Made by a program: the position numbers and the translations under genes. The notes under the pieces were generated by a model. The model did not search any database and was not told where the DNA came from. It saw nothing but the letters and a program-made list of their open reading frames with translations. Shown here piece after piece: positions 1 to 8,365 of a stretch of DNA of 51,197 nt. Within the stretch, counting starts at the first letter, position 1; every line of letters begins with the position of its first letter. This stretch comes from an uncultured Pseudomonadota bacterium (GTDB lineage Bacteria > Pseudomonadota > Gammaproteobacteria > Burkholderiales > Methylophilaceae), in NCBI GenBank assembly GCA_903876765.1, contig CAIRBH010000002.1:1-51197 (forward strand), given 5' to 3'.

Positions 1-367
1 GCTGTATATCAAAATCATCATTATCATCATCTTCGTGCGCTGTGACAGCAAAATCAGAGGCTGCGCCAATCAAATAATTAAAATTTAAAATAAGCGCTAG
101 CGGCATATCATTCAAGCAGCGTTGGCAGGTGGTAATTAAATTCGCCTTCAAGGATAAGCTTAAAAGAGACTGGTCTGCCGCATCAGTTTTTCCTAACAAT
201 TCATAGCTAATCGTGCCTGAAGGAATGCTGTTTGACTGAGATATCTGGGCAGCGTGTAGCAATAGATCATTCAATCTAGGGCAATCCACCAATAACAACT
301 CACCAGCAAGGCGCTCATTTTTTTTAGCAAAGGCAAGGTTGTCGATAAATATTGTGCGTATAGTCAT
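1..367 (-). CDS. yceD: YceD/DUF177 family protein (3' end outside the window)
   Basis: Reading the minus strand from the ATG at 365-367 gives an open frame of 122 codons that runs off the window edge without a stop, so this is the N-terminal part. It begins MTIRTIFIDNLAFAKKN and contains a CQRC motif followed by an acidic stretch (HEDDDNDDFD), both typical of the YceD/DUF177 family. YceD is linked to 23S rRNA accumulation in E. coli and usually sits directly upstream of rpmF (L32) and plsX. Those genes would lie beyond position 1. In many proteobacteria yceF (maf) is the divergent neighbour. Here yceF is on the plus strand at 3930, with the pyruvate carboxylase genes between them. Confidence 0.8.
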   Translation of the reverse strand, partial: MTIRTIFIDNLAFAKKNERLAGELLLVDCPRLNDLLLHAAQISQSNSIPSGTISYELLGKTDAADQSLLSLSLKANLITTCQRCLNDMPLALILNFNYLIGAASDFAVTAHEDDDNDDFDIQ

Positions 368-461
368 TCTAATGTTCTAAAATTTAGGTCAAATGGGATT
401 TGGCTATCAGATTTCACATGTTACAATTGCTCGGTTTGATTGAATAATTAAGGCAAGCAAC

Positions 462-1880
462 GTGTTTAAAAAAATTCTTGTGGCTAACCGTGGTGAAATC
501 GCAGTGCGCATTGTACGCGCTTGTTCTGAAATGGGCATTAAGTCTGTGGCGATATATGCGGATGCAGATCGTCAGGCGCTACATGTAAAAAAAGCCGATG
601 AAGCCTATAACATAGGCGCAGATCCAGTTGCGGGCTATTTAAACGCACATAATATTGTCAATTTAGCAGTTGCCGCGGGTTGCGACGCCTTACATCCTGG
701 CTATGGATTTTTATCAGAGAACCCAGAATTAGCCGAAATTTGCGAGCGTCGCGGCGTTAAATTTATTGGCCCCAATGCGGATGTGATAAGACAAATGGGC
801 GATAAAATTCAGGCAAGAAATGCCATGACCAATGCCGGGATACCATGCACACCAGGTAGCGATGGGAATTTAGCCAATCTGGATGAAGCGGTAACTTTAG
901 CAGATAAAATCGGTTACCCCGTCATGCTAAAAGCCACCAATGGCGGTGGTGGTCGCGGCATACGCCGTTGTGATAGCAAAAAAGAATTATTAAGCAATTA
1001 TGACCGTGTGATATCTGAGGCTAGCAAGGCATTTGGTAAGCCTGAGGTGTTTTTAGAAAAATGCGTGGTCACACCACGGCATATTGAAGTACAAATACTT
1101 GCCGACTCGCAAGGCAATGTCATTCATTTATTTGAGCGTGATTGCTCAATTCAGCGGCGTAATCAAAAGTTAATTGAAATCGCCCCATCCCCACAATTAA
1201 GTCAAGCCCAGCGCGAGTATATTGGCGGGTTGGCAGTAAAAGCGGCAAAAGCAGTAGGTTATGAAAATGCCGGTACAGTAGAGTTTCTATTAGACGCTGA
1301 TAATACTTTCTATTTCATGGAAATGAACACTCGCTTGCAAGTTGAGCATACCGTCACAGAAACGATTACTGGCATTGATATAGTGCAAGAGCAAATTCGA
1401 GTGGCGTATGGTTTGCCATTGCAATATGTTCAAACTGAAGTGCAGTTTAGAGGCTATGCGATGGAATTTCGCATCAATGCGGAAGATCCTAAGAATGATT
1501 TTCTGCCTAGCTTTGGTAAAATTACTCGCTACTATGCCCCTGGCGGCCCGGGCGTTCGCATGGATGCAGCGATTTATAGTGGCTACGTCATCCCGCCTTA
1601 TTACGATTCTATGTGCGCAAAATTAACTGTTTGGGCACTTGATTGGGAAAGCGTGATAGAGCGCGGTCGCCGAGCGCTTGATGATATGCTGATTTATGGG
1701 GTAAAAACAACCATTCCTTATTATCAAGAAATATTGAAACATGAAGATTTTAGAAACGCTAATTTCAATACCAGCTTCGTTGAAGCGCACCCAGAACTGA
1801 CGCACTACGCCAATGAAATACCGCCAGAAATGATAGCAGCGGCTATCTCTGCTGCCATTGCGGCCCATGAAGGCATTTAA
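462..1880 (+). CDS. pycA: Pyruvate carboxylase subunit A (biotin carboxylase)
   Basis: A 472-residue stand-alone biotin carboxylase that uses ATP and bicarbonate to carboxylate the biotin of its partner subunit. Visible motifs are the N-terminal KKILVANRGEIAVRI, the ATP-grasp glycine loop KATNGGGGRGIRR near residue 160-172 and the catalytic segment MEMNTRLQVEHTVTE near residue 286-300. The start is GTG at 462, preceded by AAGG about 8 nt upstream; the protein begins at the usual position for the family. An accC of a fatty-acid acetyl-CoA carboxylase would look similar. The adjacent carboxyltransferase-biotinyl subunit makes the two-subunit pyruvate carboxylase the better call. Role: anaplerotic oxaloacetate supply. 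Confidence 0.87.
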   Translation: MFKKILVANRGEIAVRIVRACSEMGIKSVAIYADADRQALHVKKADEAYNIGADPVAGYLNAHNIVNLAVAAGCDALHPGYGFLSENPELAEICERRGVKFIGPNADVIRQMGDKIQARNAMTNAGIPCTPGSDGNLANLDEAVTLADKIGYPVMLKATNGGGGRGIRRCDSKKELLSNYDRVISEASKAFGKPEVFLEKCVVTPRHIEVQILADSQGNVIHLFERDCSIQRRNQKLIEIAPSPQLSQAQREYIGGLAVKAAKAVGYENAGTVEFLLDADNTFYFMEMNTRLQVEHTVTETITGIDIVQEQIRVAYGLPLQYVQTEVQFRGYAMEFRINAEDPKNDFLPSFGKITRYYAPGGPGVRMDAAIYSGYVIPPYYDSMCAKLTVWALDWESVIERGRRALDDMLIYGVKTTIPYYQEILKHEDFRNANFNTSFVEAHPELTHYANEIPPEMIAAAISAAIAAHEGI

Positions 1881-1931
1881 AAATAAATAGAACATATAGT
1901 TAAACATATCAATTTGAGTAAAGAGTTAATT

Positions 1932-3794
1932 ATGGCTAAAACACCGCAAGCATCAAAAGTACAGATCACAGAATTGGTTTTACGTGATGGGCATCAATGT
2001 CACATTGCCACGCGCATGCGTACCGAAGACATGCTACCTATTTGTGCCAAGTTAGATGCTATCGGCTTTTGGTCTTTAGAAGCTTGGGGCGGCGCTACTT
2101 TTGATGCCTGTGTACGTTACTTAAAGGAAGATCCTTGGGAGCGCTTAAAAACGCTGCGCAAAGCACTGCCTAATTCAAGGATACAAATGCTATTGCGCGG
2201 TCAGAATTTGCTTGGCTATCGCCACTATTCTGATGATGTAGTGCGTGCTTTTGTGCAAAAATCTGCTGATAACGGTGTAGATGTATTTCGTGTGTTTGAT
2301 GCACTAAACGATACACGTAATTTACGTGTGTCTATTGAGTCTGTAAAAAAAGCGGGTAAACATGCTGAAGGCACGATTAGTTACACCACCAGCCCAGTGC
2401 ATGACATCAACCATTTTGTTGGCATTGCAAAAGAGCTCGAAGAAATGGGGTCTGACACTATCGCCATTAAGGACATGGCAGGCTTACTGACGCCACAAGC
2501 CACCATAGATTTAGTCAAAGCACTACGCAACAATGTAAACCTACCTATCCATATTCATAGCCATGCAACAAGTGGGTTAGCTAGCATGAATATGTTGCGC
2601 GCACTAGAAAACGGCGCGCTGATGATAGATACCTGCTGCGCTGCCTTCTCAGAAGGAGCAAGCCATCCAACGACTGAGAGTATGATTGCGGCGCTGCAAG
2701 GTACAGAATTTGACACGGGTTTAAATATAGCTGCGGTGCAAGAAGTGACGGCATATTTCCGCGAAGTGCGTAAAAAATACTGGCAATTTGAAAGTGAGTT
2801 TTCTGGCGTTGATACACGCGTCTTATTGAACCAAGTGCCAGGCGGCATGATTTCAAATTTAAGCAACCAACTTAAAGAGCAAGGTGCGTTAGATCGCATG
2901 AATGAAGTCTTGGCTGAAATCCCATTGGTACGTCAAGATTTAGGTTACATTCCTTTAGTGACCCCTACCTCGCAAATTGTAGGTACACAGGCCGTGCTCA
3001 ACGTCATGACTGGCAAGCGTTACAAATCGATCACTAACGAAGTAAAAAACTACTTTTCTGGCCAATACGGCAAAGCCCCTAGCTCAGTCAATGCTGAAAT
3101 TAAACAATTAGCGATAGGTGACGCACCAGCGATCACCTGCCGACCAGCGGACTTATTAGCGCCTGAAATGGTTAAACTCACCAGCGAAGCTGAGCGTTTT
3201 GCTCAATCTGAAGAAGATGTACTGACCTATGCCATGTTCCCCGACATTGGTAAAACTTATTTGCAAGAACGCAATGCAGACTCGCTCACCCCAGAAGTAC
3301 TGTTAGATAAAGCCGCCGCTCATGCTAGCGCTTCGCGTTACGCCCCCAGCGAATTTAAAGTCACCTTGCATGGCGAGACTTTCCACATCAACCTAACTGG
3401 TAGCGGCCATGCTGGGCAAGAAAAACGGCCATTCTATGTATCTATAGATGGCATAGCTGAAGAGGTCATGGTTGAAACTTTAAGTGAGATAGAAGTTTCA
3501 AGCAATGGCGGCAGTAATGGTAAAAAGAAAGCTATCTCTAACAAAGGCGTTAGCGGACGTCCACGGCCATCACATGCAGGACACGTCACCACCTCAATGC
3601 CAGGTACGATAGTTGCCGTCAAGGTCAAAGCAGGCGATAAAGTCAATGCAGGCGATGGCGTGCTTGTGATTGAAGCGATGAAGATGGAAAATGAAATACA
3701 AGCAGCCACTTCAGGGATAGTAGTTGCCGTACATGTGGTTAAAGGTGATACCGTCACACCAGATGAATCACTGCTTGAAATTCAGCCAGAATAA
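1932..3794 (+). CDS. pycB: Pyruvate carboxylase subunit B (carboxyltransferase plus biotinyl domain)
   Basis: A 620-residue protein combining a DRE-TIM carboxyltransferase domain (about residues 10-290), a conserved carboxylase domain and a C-terminal biotinyl domain. The domain shows LRDGHQ at the N-terminus, the lysine in IKDMAGLL and the metal-binding HIHSHATSG. The biotinyl lysine lies in EAMKMENE at about residue 584. An in-frame TTG at 1914 would add six residues. The ATG at 1932 is preferred because AAAGAG lies 7 nt upstream, whereas the TTG has no ribosome-binding site. The same architecture occurs in the alpha subunit of oxaloacetate decarboxylase. No membrane beta/gamma subunits are present and a biotin carboxylase lies 51 bp upstream, so pyruvate carboxylase is favoured. 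LRDGHQ is followed by CHIATRMRT rather than the more usual SLLATRMRT. Confidence 0.85.
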   Translation: MAKTPQASKVQITELVLRDGHQCHIATRMRTEDMLPICAKLDAIGFWSLEAWGGATFDACVRYLKEDPWERLKTLRKALPNSRIQMLLRGQNLLGYRHYSDDVVRAFVQKSADNGVDVFRVFDALNDTRNLRVSIESVKKAGKHAEGTISYTTSPVHDINHFVGIAKELEEMGSDTIAIKDMAGLLTPQATIDLVKALRNNVNLPIHIHSHATSGLASMNMLRALENGALMIDTCCAAFSEGASHPTTESMIAALQGTEFDTGLNIAAVQEVTAYFREVRKKYWQFESEFSGVDTRVLLNQVPGGMISNLSNQLKEQGALDRMNEVLAEIPLVRQDLGYIPLVTPTSQIVGTQAVLNVMTGKRYKSITNEVKNYFSGQYGKAPSSVNAEIKQLAIGDAPAITCRPADLLAPEMVKLTSEAERFAQSEEDVLTYAMFPDIGKTYLQERNADSLTPEVLLDKAAAHASASRYAPSEFKVTLHGETFHINLTGSGHAGQEKRPFYVSIDGIAEEVMVETLSEIEVSSNGGSNGKKKAISNKGVSGRPRPSHAGHVTTSMPGTIVAVKVKAGDKVNAGDGVLVIEAMKMENEIQAATSGIVVAVHVVKGDTVTPDESLLEIQPE

Positions 3795-3812
3795 ACGGCT
3801 AGTGCTTAACAG

Positions 3813-3900
3813 AAAAGTCGATACTATGCTTAGCTGGCATGGCTTAGACGCCGTGGCTCAGATGGGGTTGTTCAGACGGCATGCTGCTGTCGACTTTTTT
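3813..3900 (+). terminator. Long stem closing on a T-run after pycB (possible terminator)
   Basis: AAAAGTCGA at 3813-3821 is the exact reverse complement of TCGACTTTT at 3890-3898, and the second arm runs into TTTTTT. The outer 9-bp stem encloses about 68 nt of repeated sequence that can form smaller inner stems. Position and T-run suggest a rho-independent terminator for pycAB. The very large enclosed loop is atypical, so this is uncertain. Confidence 0.4.
3826..3881 (+). repeat. Four degenerate 14-bp tandem units
   Basis: The segment reads as four consecutive 14-nt units starting at 3826, 3840, 3854 and 3868. They are ATGCTTAGCTGGCA, TGGCTTAGACGCCG, TGGCTCAGATGGGG and TTGTTCAGACGGCA. The shared core is approximately GCTYAGAYG. 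No reading frame uses the repeat. It lies inside the inverted repeat between pycB and yceF. Confidence 0.55.
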
Positions 3901-3929
3901 ATCAACTGATAGCTGGCTGGCAACAATAA

Positions 3930-4511
3930 ATGACTAGACCCTTAATTCTTGCATCTTCTTCAATCTATAGACGTGAACTGCTGGCGCGACTACAACTGCC
4001 ATTTACCTACATATCGCCTGAGGTTGATGAGCGCAGTCTAACCGACGAATTACCGCAACACACCGCCCTAAGATTGGCACAATTAAAAGCTAAAATAGTC
4101 GGCATGCATTATCCGAATGCCCTGATTATTGGTTGCGACCAAGTGGCGACCTTAGATAACGTACAACTCGGCAAGCCACTTAGCCATGCTAATGCTGTGA
4201 AGCAATTAACTGTGATGCGCGGGCGCGAAGTGGTTTTTCATAGTGCTTTATGTCTATACAACACGGCTACTGGTAATATGCAGGCAGAGGTTATTCCCTA
4301 CTTGGTAAAATTCAGAAATTTAACTGACCAGCAAATTGAAAATTACCTTATTAAAGAGCAACCATACGATTGTGCGGGTAGCGCTAAATCAGAAGGGTTG
4401 GGCATTGCCATCATTGAGAAAATGACGGGTGAAGACCCCAATGCACTGATAGGATTGCCTCTCATTAAACTGGTTAGTATGCTGCAAAATGAAAACCTTG
4501 CAGTGATATAA
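3930..4511 (+). CDS. yceF: Maf/YceF-type nucleotide pyrophosphatase
   Basis: A 193-residue Maf-family protein. The family hydrolyses non-canonical or modified nucleoside triphosphates to monophosphates; the YceF subgroup of E. coli prefers m7GTP. The N-terminal signature [15 protein letters not shown] is the Maf fingerprint. The segments [22 protein letters not shown] and [12 protein letters not shown] match the YceF subgroup rather than YhdE. Length is normal. The ATG at 3930 has no strong ribosome-binding site. The gene follows the structured pycB-yceF spacer and is separated by 70 bp from the next plus-strand gene. Confidence 0.88.
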   Translation: MTRPLILASSSIYRRELLARLQLPFTYISPEVDERSLTDELPQHTALRLAQLKAKIVGMHYPNALIIGCDQVATLDNVQLGKPLSHANAVKQLTVMRGREVVFHSALCLYNTATGNMQAEVIPYLVKFRNLTDQQIENYLIKEQPYDCAGSAKSEGLGIAIIEKMTGEDPNALIGLPLIKLVSMLQNENLAVI

Positions 4512-4581
4512 GAATATTCCGCCACATCACTATACTGCTACATATCTAAATGACAATCATCAAATGGCAATAAAAGGTTAA

Positions 4582-5298
4582 ATGGCTCAACAATACGGCA
4601 CTATCTATCTCATTCCTGTCACGCTAGGTGAAGACAATATCAGCAAGGTATTGCCAGCGGACGTAGTGAGCGTAGTGCAGAAGCTTGATCATTTTGTGGT
4701 TGAAAGTGAAAAATCAGCCCGCCATTTTTTGAGTAACATTAAAACCATTAAGCCAGTACGTGAGTTAAGCTTAAATCTACTCAATGAACATACCGAAGCC
4801 AAGGACGTAGCTGCCCTACTAGCACCTTTGCTAGCAGGTAAAGATTTAGGGCTAATGAGTGATGCTGGATGCCCAGGTGTGGCTGATCCTGGCGCGCAGT
4901 TGATAGCCTTAGCTCATGAAAAAGATATTCGCGTGGTACCTTTTGTCGGGCCAAGTGCCATCTTACTTAGCCTCATGGCTTCTGGGCTCAATGGACAACA
5001 ATTTTCGTTCTTAGGTTACTTGCCTATCGATAAAACGCAACGTAATCAAAAACTCAAAGAAATCGAAAAACGCTCGCTTACCCATCATGAAACGCAACTT
5101 TTCATCGAAACGCCTTATCGTAATCAGCACATGTTGGAGGCGATAATCAGCACCTGTCAGGCGACTACTAGGCTGTGTGTGGCTTGCGATATTAGTCTAT
5201 CAACAGAATTTATTAGCAGCAAAACCATCGCCGCATGGAAAAAATCACCCTTACCTAATTTGCATAAGCGGCCTACTGTATTTTTATTGCTGGCGTAA
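4582..5298 (+). CDS. RsmI-like SAM-dependent methyltransferase paralogue
   Basis: A 238-residue member of the tetrapyrrole-methylase superfamily. It resembles RsmI, which methylates the 2'-hydroxyl of C1402 of 16S rRNA: the N-terminal GTIYLIPVTLG, the SAM-site segment LMSDAGCPGVADPGAQLI (about residues 92-109) and VVPFVGPSAILLSLMASGL line up with RsmI motifs. It is shorter than RsmI (about 280), and SDAGCPGVADPG replaces the typical SDAGTPLISDPG. It is therefore more likely a widespread paralogue of unknown substrate than RsmI itself. It ends 4 bp before the 3' end of the convergent rnhB. Confidence 0.7.
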   Translation: MAQQYGTIYLIPVTLGEDNISKVLPADVVSVVQKLDHFVVESEKSARHFLSNIKTIKPVRELSLNLLNEHTEAKDVAALLAPLLAGKDLGLMSDAGCPGVADPGAQLIALAHEKDIRVVPFVGPSAILLSLMASGLNGQQFSFLGYLPIDKTQRNQKLKEIEKRSLTHHETQLFIETPYRNQHMLEAIISTCQATTRLCVACDISLSTEFISSKTIAAWKKSPLPNLHKRPTVFLLLA

Positions 5299-5302
5299 TT
5301 TT

Positions 5303-5887
5303 TTAGAGAATTAGTTTTTTAACTGGGGAATAGGTCAACCTGTGCATGGGTGTAACCCCATGTTTAGCAAGCATTGCTAGATGTAAGGGGGTAGGATAAC
5401 CCTTATGTTTGGCAAATCCATATTGTGGATATTGCTGATCTAATTGGTATAACTCCTCATCGTGCGCTACTTTAGCTAGTATGGATGCAGCCGATATGGC
5501 GGGCACTTTACTATCACCCTGCACTATCGCCTCACATGGTAAATCGATATTTGGACACCGATTACCGTCTACTTGCACAAAAATTGAACGACTATCGTGA
5601 TGCATAAGCAGCGCCTCAATAGCCCGCTGCATCGCCAATAGGCTGGCTTGTAATATATTCATCTGGTCAATTTCTTTTGCGCTACAACTAGCGATAGCCC
5701 ATGCTAAGGCATATTGCTTAATTTCATCACTCAAGCGATCACGTTTTTTTTCTGAGAGTATTTTAGAGTCGGCCAAACCAATTAACGGTCGCTCAGGGTT
5801 TAAGATGACGGCAGCCGCATAAACACCACCTGCCAATGGCCCACGCCCCGCTTCATCTACACCACATATTAAGGAGAAAGAAGACAT
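5303..5887 (-). CDS. rnhB: Ribonuclease HII
   Basis: A 194-residue RNase HII that cleaves the RNA strand of RNA-DNA hybrids and excises single ribonucleotides. The active-site signature [13 protein letters not shown] is at residues 8-20 (Asp and Glu), a further acidic site is in VQVDGN, and [10 protein letters not shown] is the conserved SILAK region. Start ATG at 5885-5887. It is the last gene of the minus-strand envelope block, 7 bp after lpxB, the same place as in E. coli (lpxA-lpxB-rnhB). Confidence 0.95.
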   Translation of the reverse strand: MSSFSLICGVDEAGRGPLAGGVYAAAVILNPERPLIGLADSKILSEKKRDRLSDEIKQYALAWAIASCSAKEIDQMNILQASLLAMQRAIEALLMHHDSRSIFVQVDGNRCPNIDLPCEAIVQGDSKVPAISAASILAKVAHDEELYQLDQQYPQYGFAKHKGYPTPLHLAMLAKHGVTPMHRLTYSPVKKLIL

Positions 5888-5894
5888 TTAGTAT

Positions 5895-7028
5895 TTATGG
5901 CAAATAACCAAGGATGACGTCAGCCGCTTTTTCTGCGGCGTTTTGCTTAAGGCTATGATGAATTTTGCTAAATTCAGCCTTAATTTCCGTAAGATGCTTA
6001 GTATCACTGATGAGCATAATCGCCGATTCGGCGATCTTTTCAGGTGTAGCATCATCTTGTAGTAATTCTGGCACGATGAATTTTTCCGCCAGTATATTAG
6101 GCAAACCCACATAAGGCTGTAAGCGCATACGTTTAAGAATGTGCCAGCTTAATGTAGACATGCGATAACAAATAACCATAGGCTTTTTCAACAGCGCCGC
6201 CTCAAGTGTAGCCGTGCCAGAAGCGACTATCACCACATCTGAGGCCTGCATAGCATCATGTGCATGACCAAATAAAATTTGTATAGGCAAAGCCATGTTT
6301 TGATGAAAAATGGCTGATTCAAAAATCCGTCTTGTTTCTCGTGTAATGAGCGGCACTAAGAATATTGCATCGGGGTATTGGGCGTAAATTAATTCAGCTG
6401 TTTTAACAAACAGCTCAGCATGTTGCTGGACTTCACTTTGGCGGCTACCTGGCAACATGGCTACTACCAAGCTAGATGACTTTAATTTTAAGATATCTCT
6501 TGCTGTAGAAATATTTGGCTGCATGGGCAGTATATCTGCCAATGGATGGCCTACATAAGTCACTGGAATGCCCTCGCCTTGATACAAAGCCGCCTCAAAT
6601 GGAAACAGCGTCAACATGTGCGATACTGCTTTTTTAGTCTTTTTAATTCTATTTTTACGCCAAGCCCATACGGAAGGACTGACGTAATGAATAGTTTTAA
6701 TGCCTTTATTTTTTAATTTTCTTTCAAGCCAAAAATTAAAATCAGGCGCATCCACACCTATGAATAAATCTAGTTGCTGACTAACAAGCTGTTTGAGCAG
6801 CTGACGCCTGAGCCTTAAAAGGCCAAATAAATGCTTAATGACTTCTATATAGCCGCGCACAGAAAGACGCTCAATAGGGAATAAGGATTGGGCGCCTTCA
6901 TTTATCATTTTAGGCCCCGCAATGCCTACAAATTCAATATCTGAGCGCTTTTGCTTGAGTGCTTGAATGAGGTGGCTACCAAGTAAATCGCCTGAGGCCT
7001 CACCAGCCACGATACCAATTCTAAGCAT
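5895..7028 (-). CDS. lpxB: Lipid-A-disaccharide synthase
   Basis: A 377-residue GT19 glycosyltransferase that joins UDP-2,3-diacylglucosamine and 2,3-diacylglucosamine-1-phosphate into the lipid A disaccharide at the inner membrane. Diagnostic segments are GIVAGEASGDLLGSHLI at the N-terminus, FIGVDAPDFN, HYVSPSVWAWRKNRI and the C-terminal AMLPGSRQSEV and VIVASGTATLEAAL. Length matches the family (about 380). It lies 9 bp after lpxA. Confidence 0.96.
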   Translation of the reverse strand: MLRIGIVAGEASGDLLGSHLIQALKQKRSDIEFVGIAGPKMINEGAQSLFPIERLSVRGYIEVIKHLFGLLRLRRQLLKQLVSQQLDLFIGVDAPDFNFWLERKLKNKGIKTIHYVSPSVWAWRKNRIKKTKKAVSHMLTLFPFEAALYQGEGIPVTYVGHPLADILPMQPNISTARDILKLKSSSLVVAMLPGSRQSEVQQHAELFVKTAELIYAQYPDAIFLVPLITRETRRIFESAIFHQNMALPIQILFGHAHDAMQASDVVIVASGTATLEAALLKKPMVICYRMSTLSWHILKRMRLQPYVGLPNILAEKFIVPELLQDDATPEKIAESAIMLISDTKHLTEIKAEFSKIHHSLKQNAAEKAADVILGYLP

Positions 7029-7037
7029 TTTAGTCAG

Positions 7038-7820
7038 TTAGCGGATAATGCCGCGGGTGGATGTGCTTAAAAAATTAGTCAGCGGGCTAATTTCAGGTAT
7101 AGTTTTTTGCATAGTAGCGAGCTCTATTTTCGCCTCATCTAAACTTAGTCCATTGCGATAGAGCAGCTTATAAGCGCGTTTTATTTGCAGTATGCTCTCT
7201 GCACTATAACCACGTCGCTTTAAACCTTCAGCATTGATGCCATGCGGCTTAGCATCATAGCCAGCGGCTGTAATGTAAGGCGGAATATCTTTAAAGATGA
7301 CTGAGCCGACTGCGGTGATGACGTGTGAGCCGATTTTGCAAAACTGATGAATCAGGGTAAATCCCCCTAAAATTGCATAATCATCAATACTCACATGCCC
7401 TGCCAATGAAGCATTGTTGGCTAAAATAGTATGGCTGCCTATTTCACAGTCATGTGCGATGTGCACATAGGCCATAATCCAATTATCACTTCCAATTTTA
7501 GTCATACCTTTATCTTGTACTGTGCCGCGATTAAAAGTACAAAATTCACGTATGGTATTGTTATCGCCAATTTCTAGTGAAGTTGGCTCATCCTTATATT
7601 TTTTATCTTGCGGTGCTTCGCCTAATGAAGAATATTGAAATATATGATTATTTTTACCTATGGTGGTCGGACCATTAATGATAACGTGTGGGGCTACCCG
7701 TGTACCAGCGTCTATTTTGACATTTGCACCTATGATTGAATAAGCGCCAACTTCCACACTAGAATCAAGCTCAGCATTAGCATCAACGATTGCCGTCGCA
7801 TGAATTTTTGTTGCCTGCAT
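7038..7820 (-). CDS. lpxA: UDP-N-acetylglucosamine acyltransferase
   Basis: A 260-residue left-handed beta-helix acyltransferase catalysing the first step of lipid A synthesis. Hexapeptide repeats cover about residues 5-190. The catalytic-histidine segment HIAHDCEIGSHTILANN corresponds to E. coli His125. The C-terminal helical domain begins near INAEGLKRRGYS. The gene starts 3 bp downstream of the fabZ stop, indicating a tight operon. Confidence 0.96.
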   Translation of the reverse strand: MQATKIHATAIVDANAELDSSVEVGAYSIIGANVKIDAGTRVAPHVIINGPTTIGKNNHIFQYSSLGEAPQDKKYKDEPTSLEIGDNNTIREFCTFNRGTVQDKGMTKIGSDNWIMAYVHIAHDCEIGSHTILANNASLAGHVSIDDYAILGGFTLIHQFCKIGSHVITAVGSVIFKDIPPYITAAGYDAKPHGINAEGLKRRGYSAESILQIKRAYKLLYRNGLSLDEAKIELATMQKTIPEISPLTNFLSTSTRGIIR

Positions 7821-7823
7821 GGC

Positions 7824-8300
7824 TTAGCTCTCTTTTTTATCGATCGCTTTCAAAATACACATCATCTGTGCTTCTGCCACAATGGCGCCGTCCACACGAG
7901 CTACGCCAGAATATTTCCAAATGCCTTTTAAAATACGATCAATTTTAACGTTAAATATAATTTGATCACCTGGCGAAACTGGCTTTTTAAATCGAGCGCT
8001 ATCTATGCCTGCAAAATAATAAACGGAATCATCGCTAGGTTTAACGCCCATGGTTTTGAATGATAGTATAGCCGCGGCTTGTGCCATAGCTTCTACAATC
8101 AGCACGCCAGGCATCACAGGGTGGTAAGGAAAATGGCCAGGAAAGTAAGGCTCATTAATAGTCACATTTTTTAGCGCAACAATTTCTTTACCTAATTCCA
8201 TAGAAATAACACGGTCAATTAAGACAAATGGGTAGCGATGCGGTAAGTGCTCCAATATTTCATGAATATTCATGCTGCTAGGATGTGTGTTATCTGTCAT
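7824..8300 (-). CDS. fabZ: (3R)-hydroxyacyl-ACP dehydratase FabZ
   Basis: A 158-residue hot-dog-fold dehydratase of type II fatty-acid synthesis. The family core is [13 protein letters not shown], and the catalytic His and Glu lie in [20 protein letters not shown]. The outer ATG (8298-8300) is chosen because a GAGAA sequence lies upstream. An internal ATG at 8271-8273 would give the more usual 149 residues but lacks a ribosome-binding site. It sits between lpxD and lpxA as in most Gram-negatives, where FabZ and LpxA share the hydroxyacyl-ACP pool. Confidence 0.94.
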   Translation of the reverse strand: MTDNTHPSSMNIHEILEHLPHRYPFVLIDRVISMELGKEIVALKNVTINEPYFPGHFPYHPVMPGVLIVEAMAQAAAILSFKTMGVKPSDDSVYYFAGIDSARFKKPVSPGDQIIFNVKIDRILKGIWKYSGVARVDGAIVAEAQMMCILKAIDKKES

Positions 8301-8365
8301 TTTTATTCTCAGCTTACTTTTTTAGTTGATAGCTATTGGGGTATATTTTTAATAACTAGGCATTA

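Noticed and set aside
462-479. Reading pycA as accC of acetyl-CoA carboxylase
   Set aside because: The next gene is a carboxyltransferase with its own biotinyl domain, and no accB precedes the gene.
2555-2899. Antisense open frames inside pycB and many other genes
   Set aside because: They are shadows of well-recognised genes on the other strand, with no family motifs or ribosome-binding sites.
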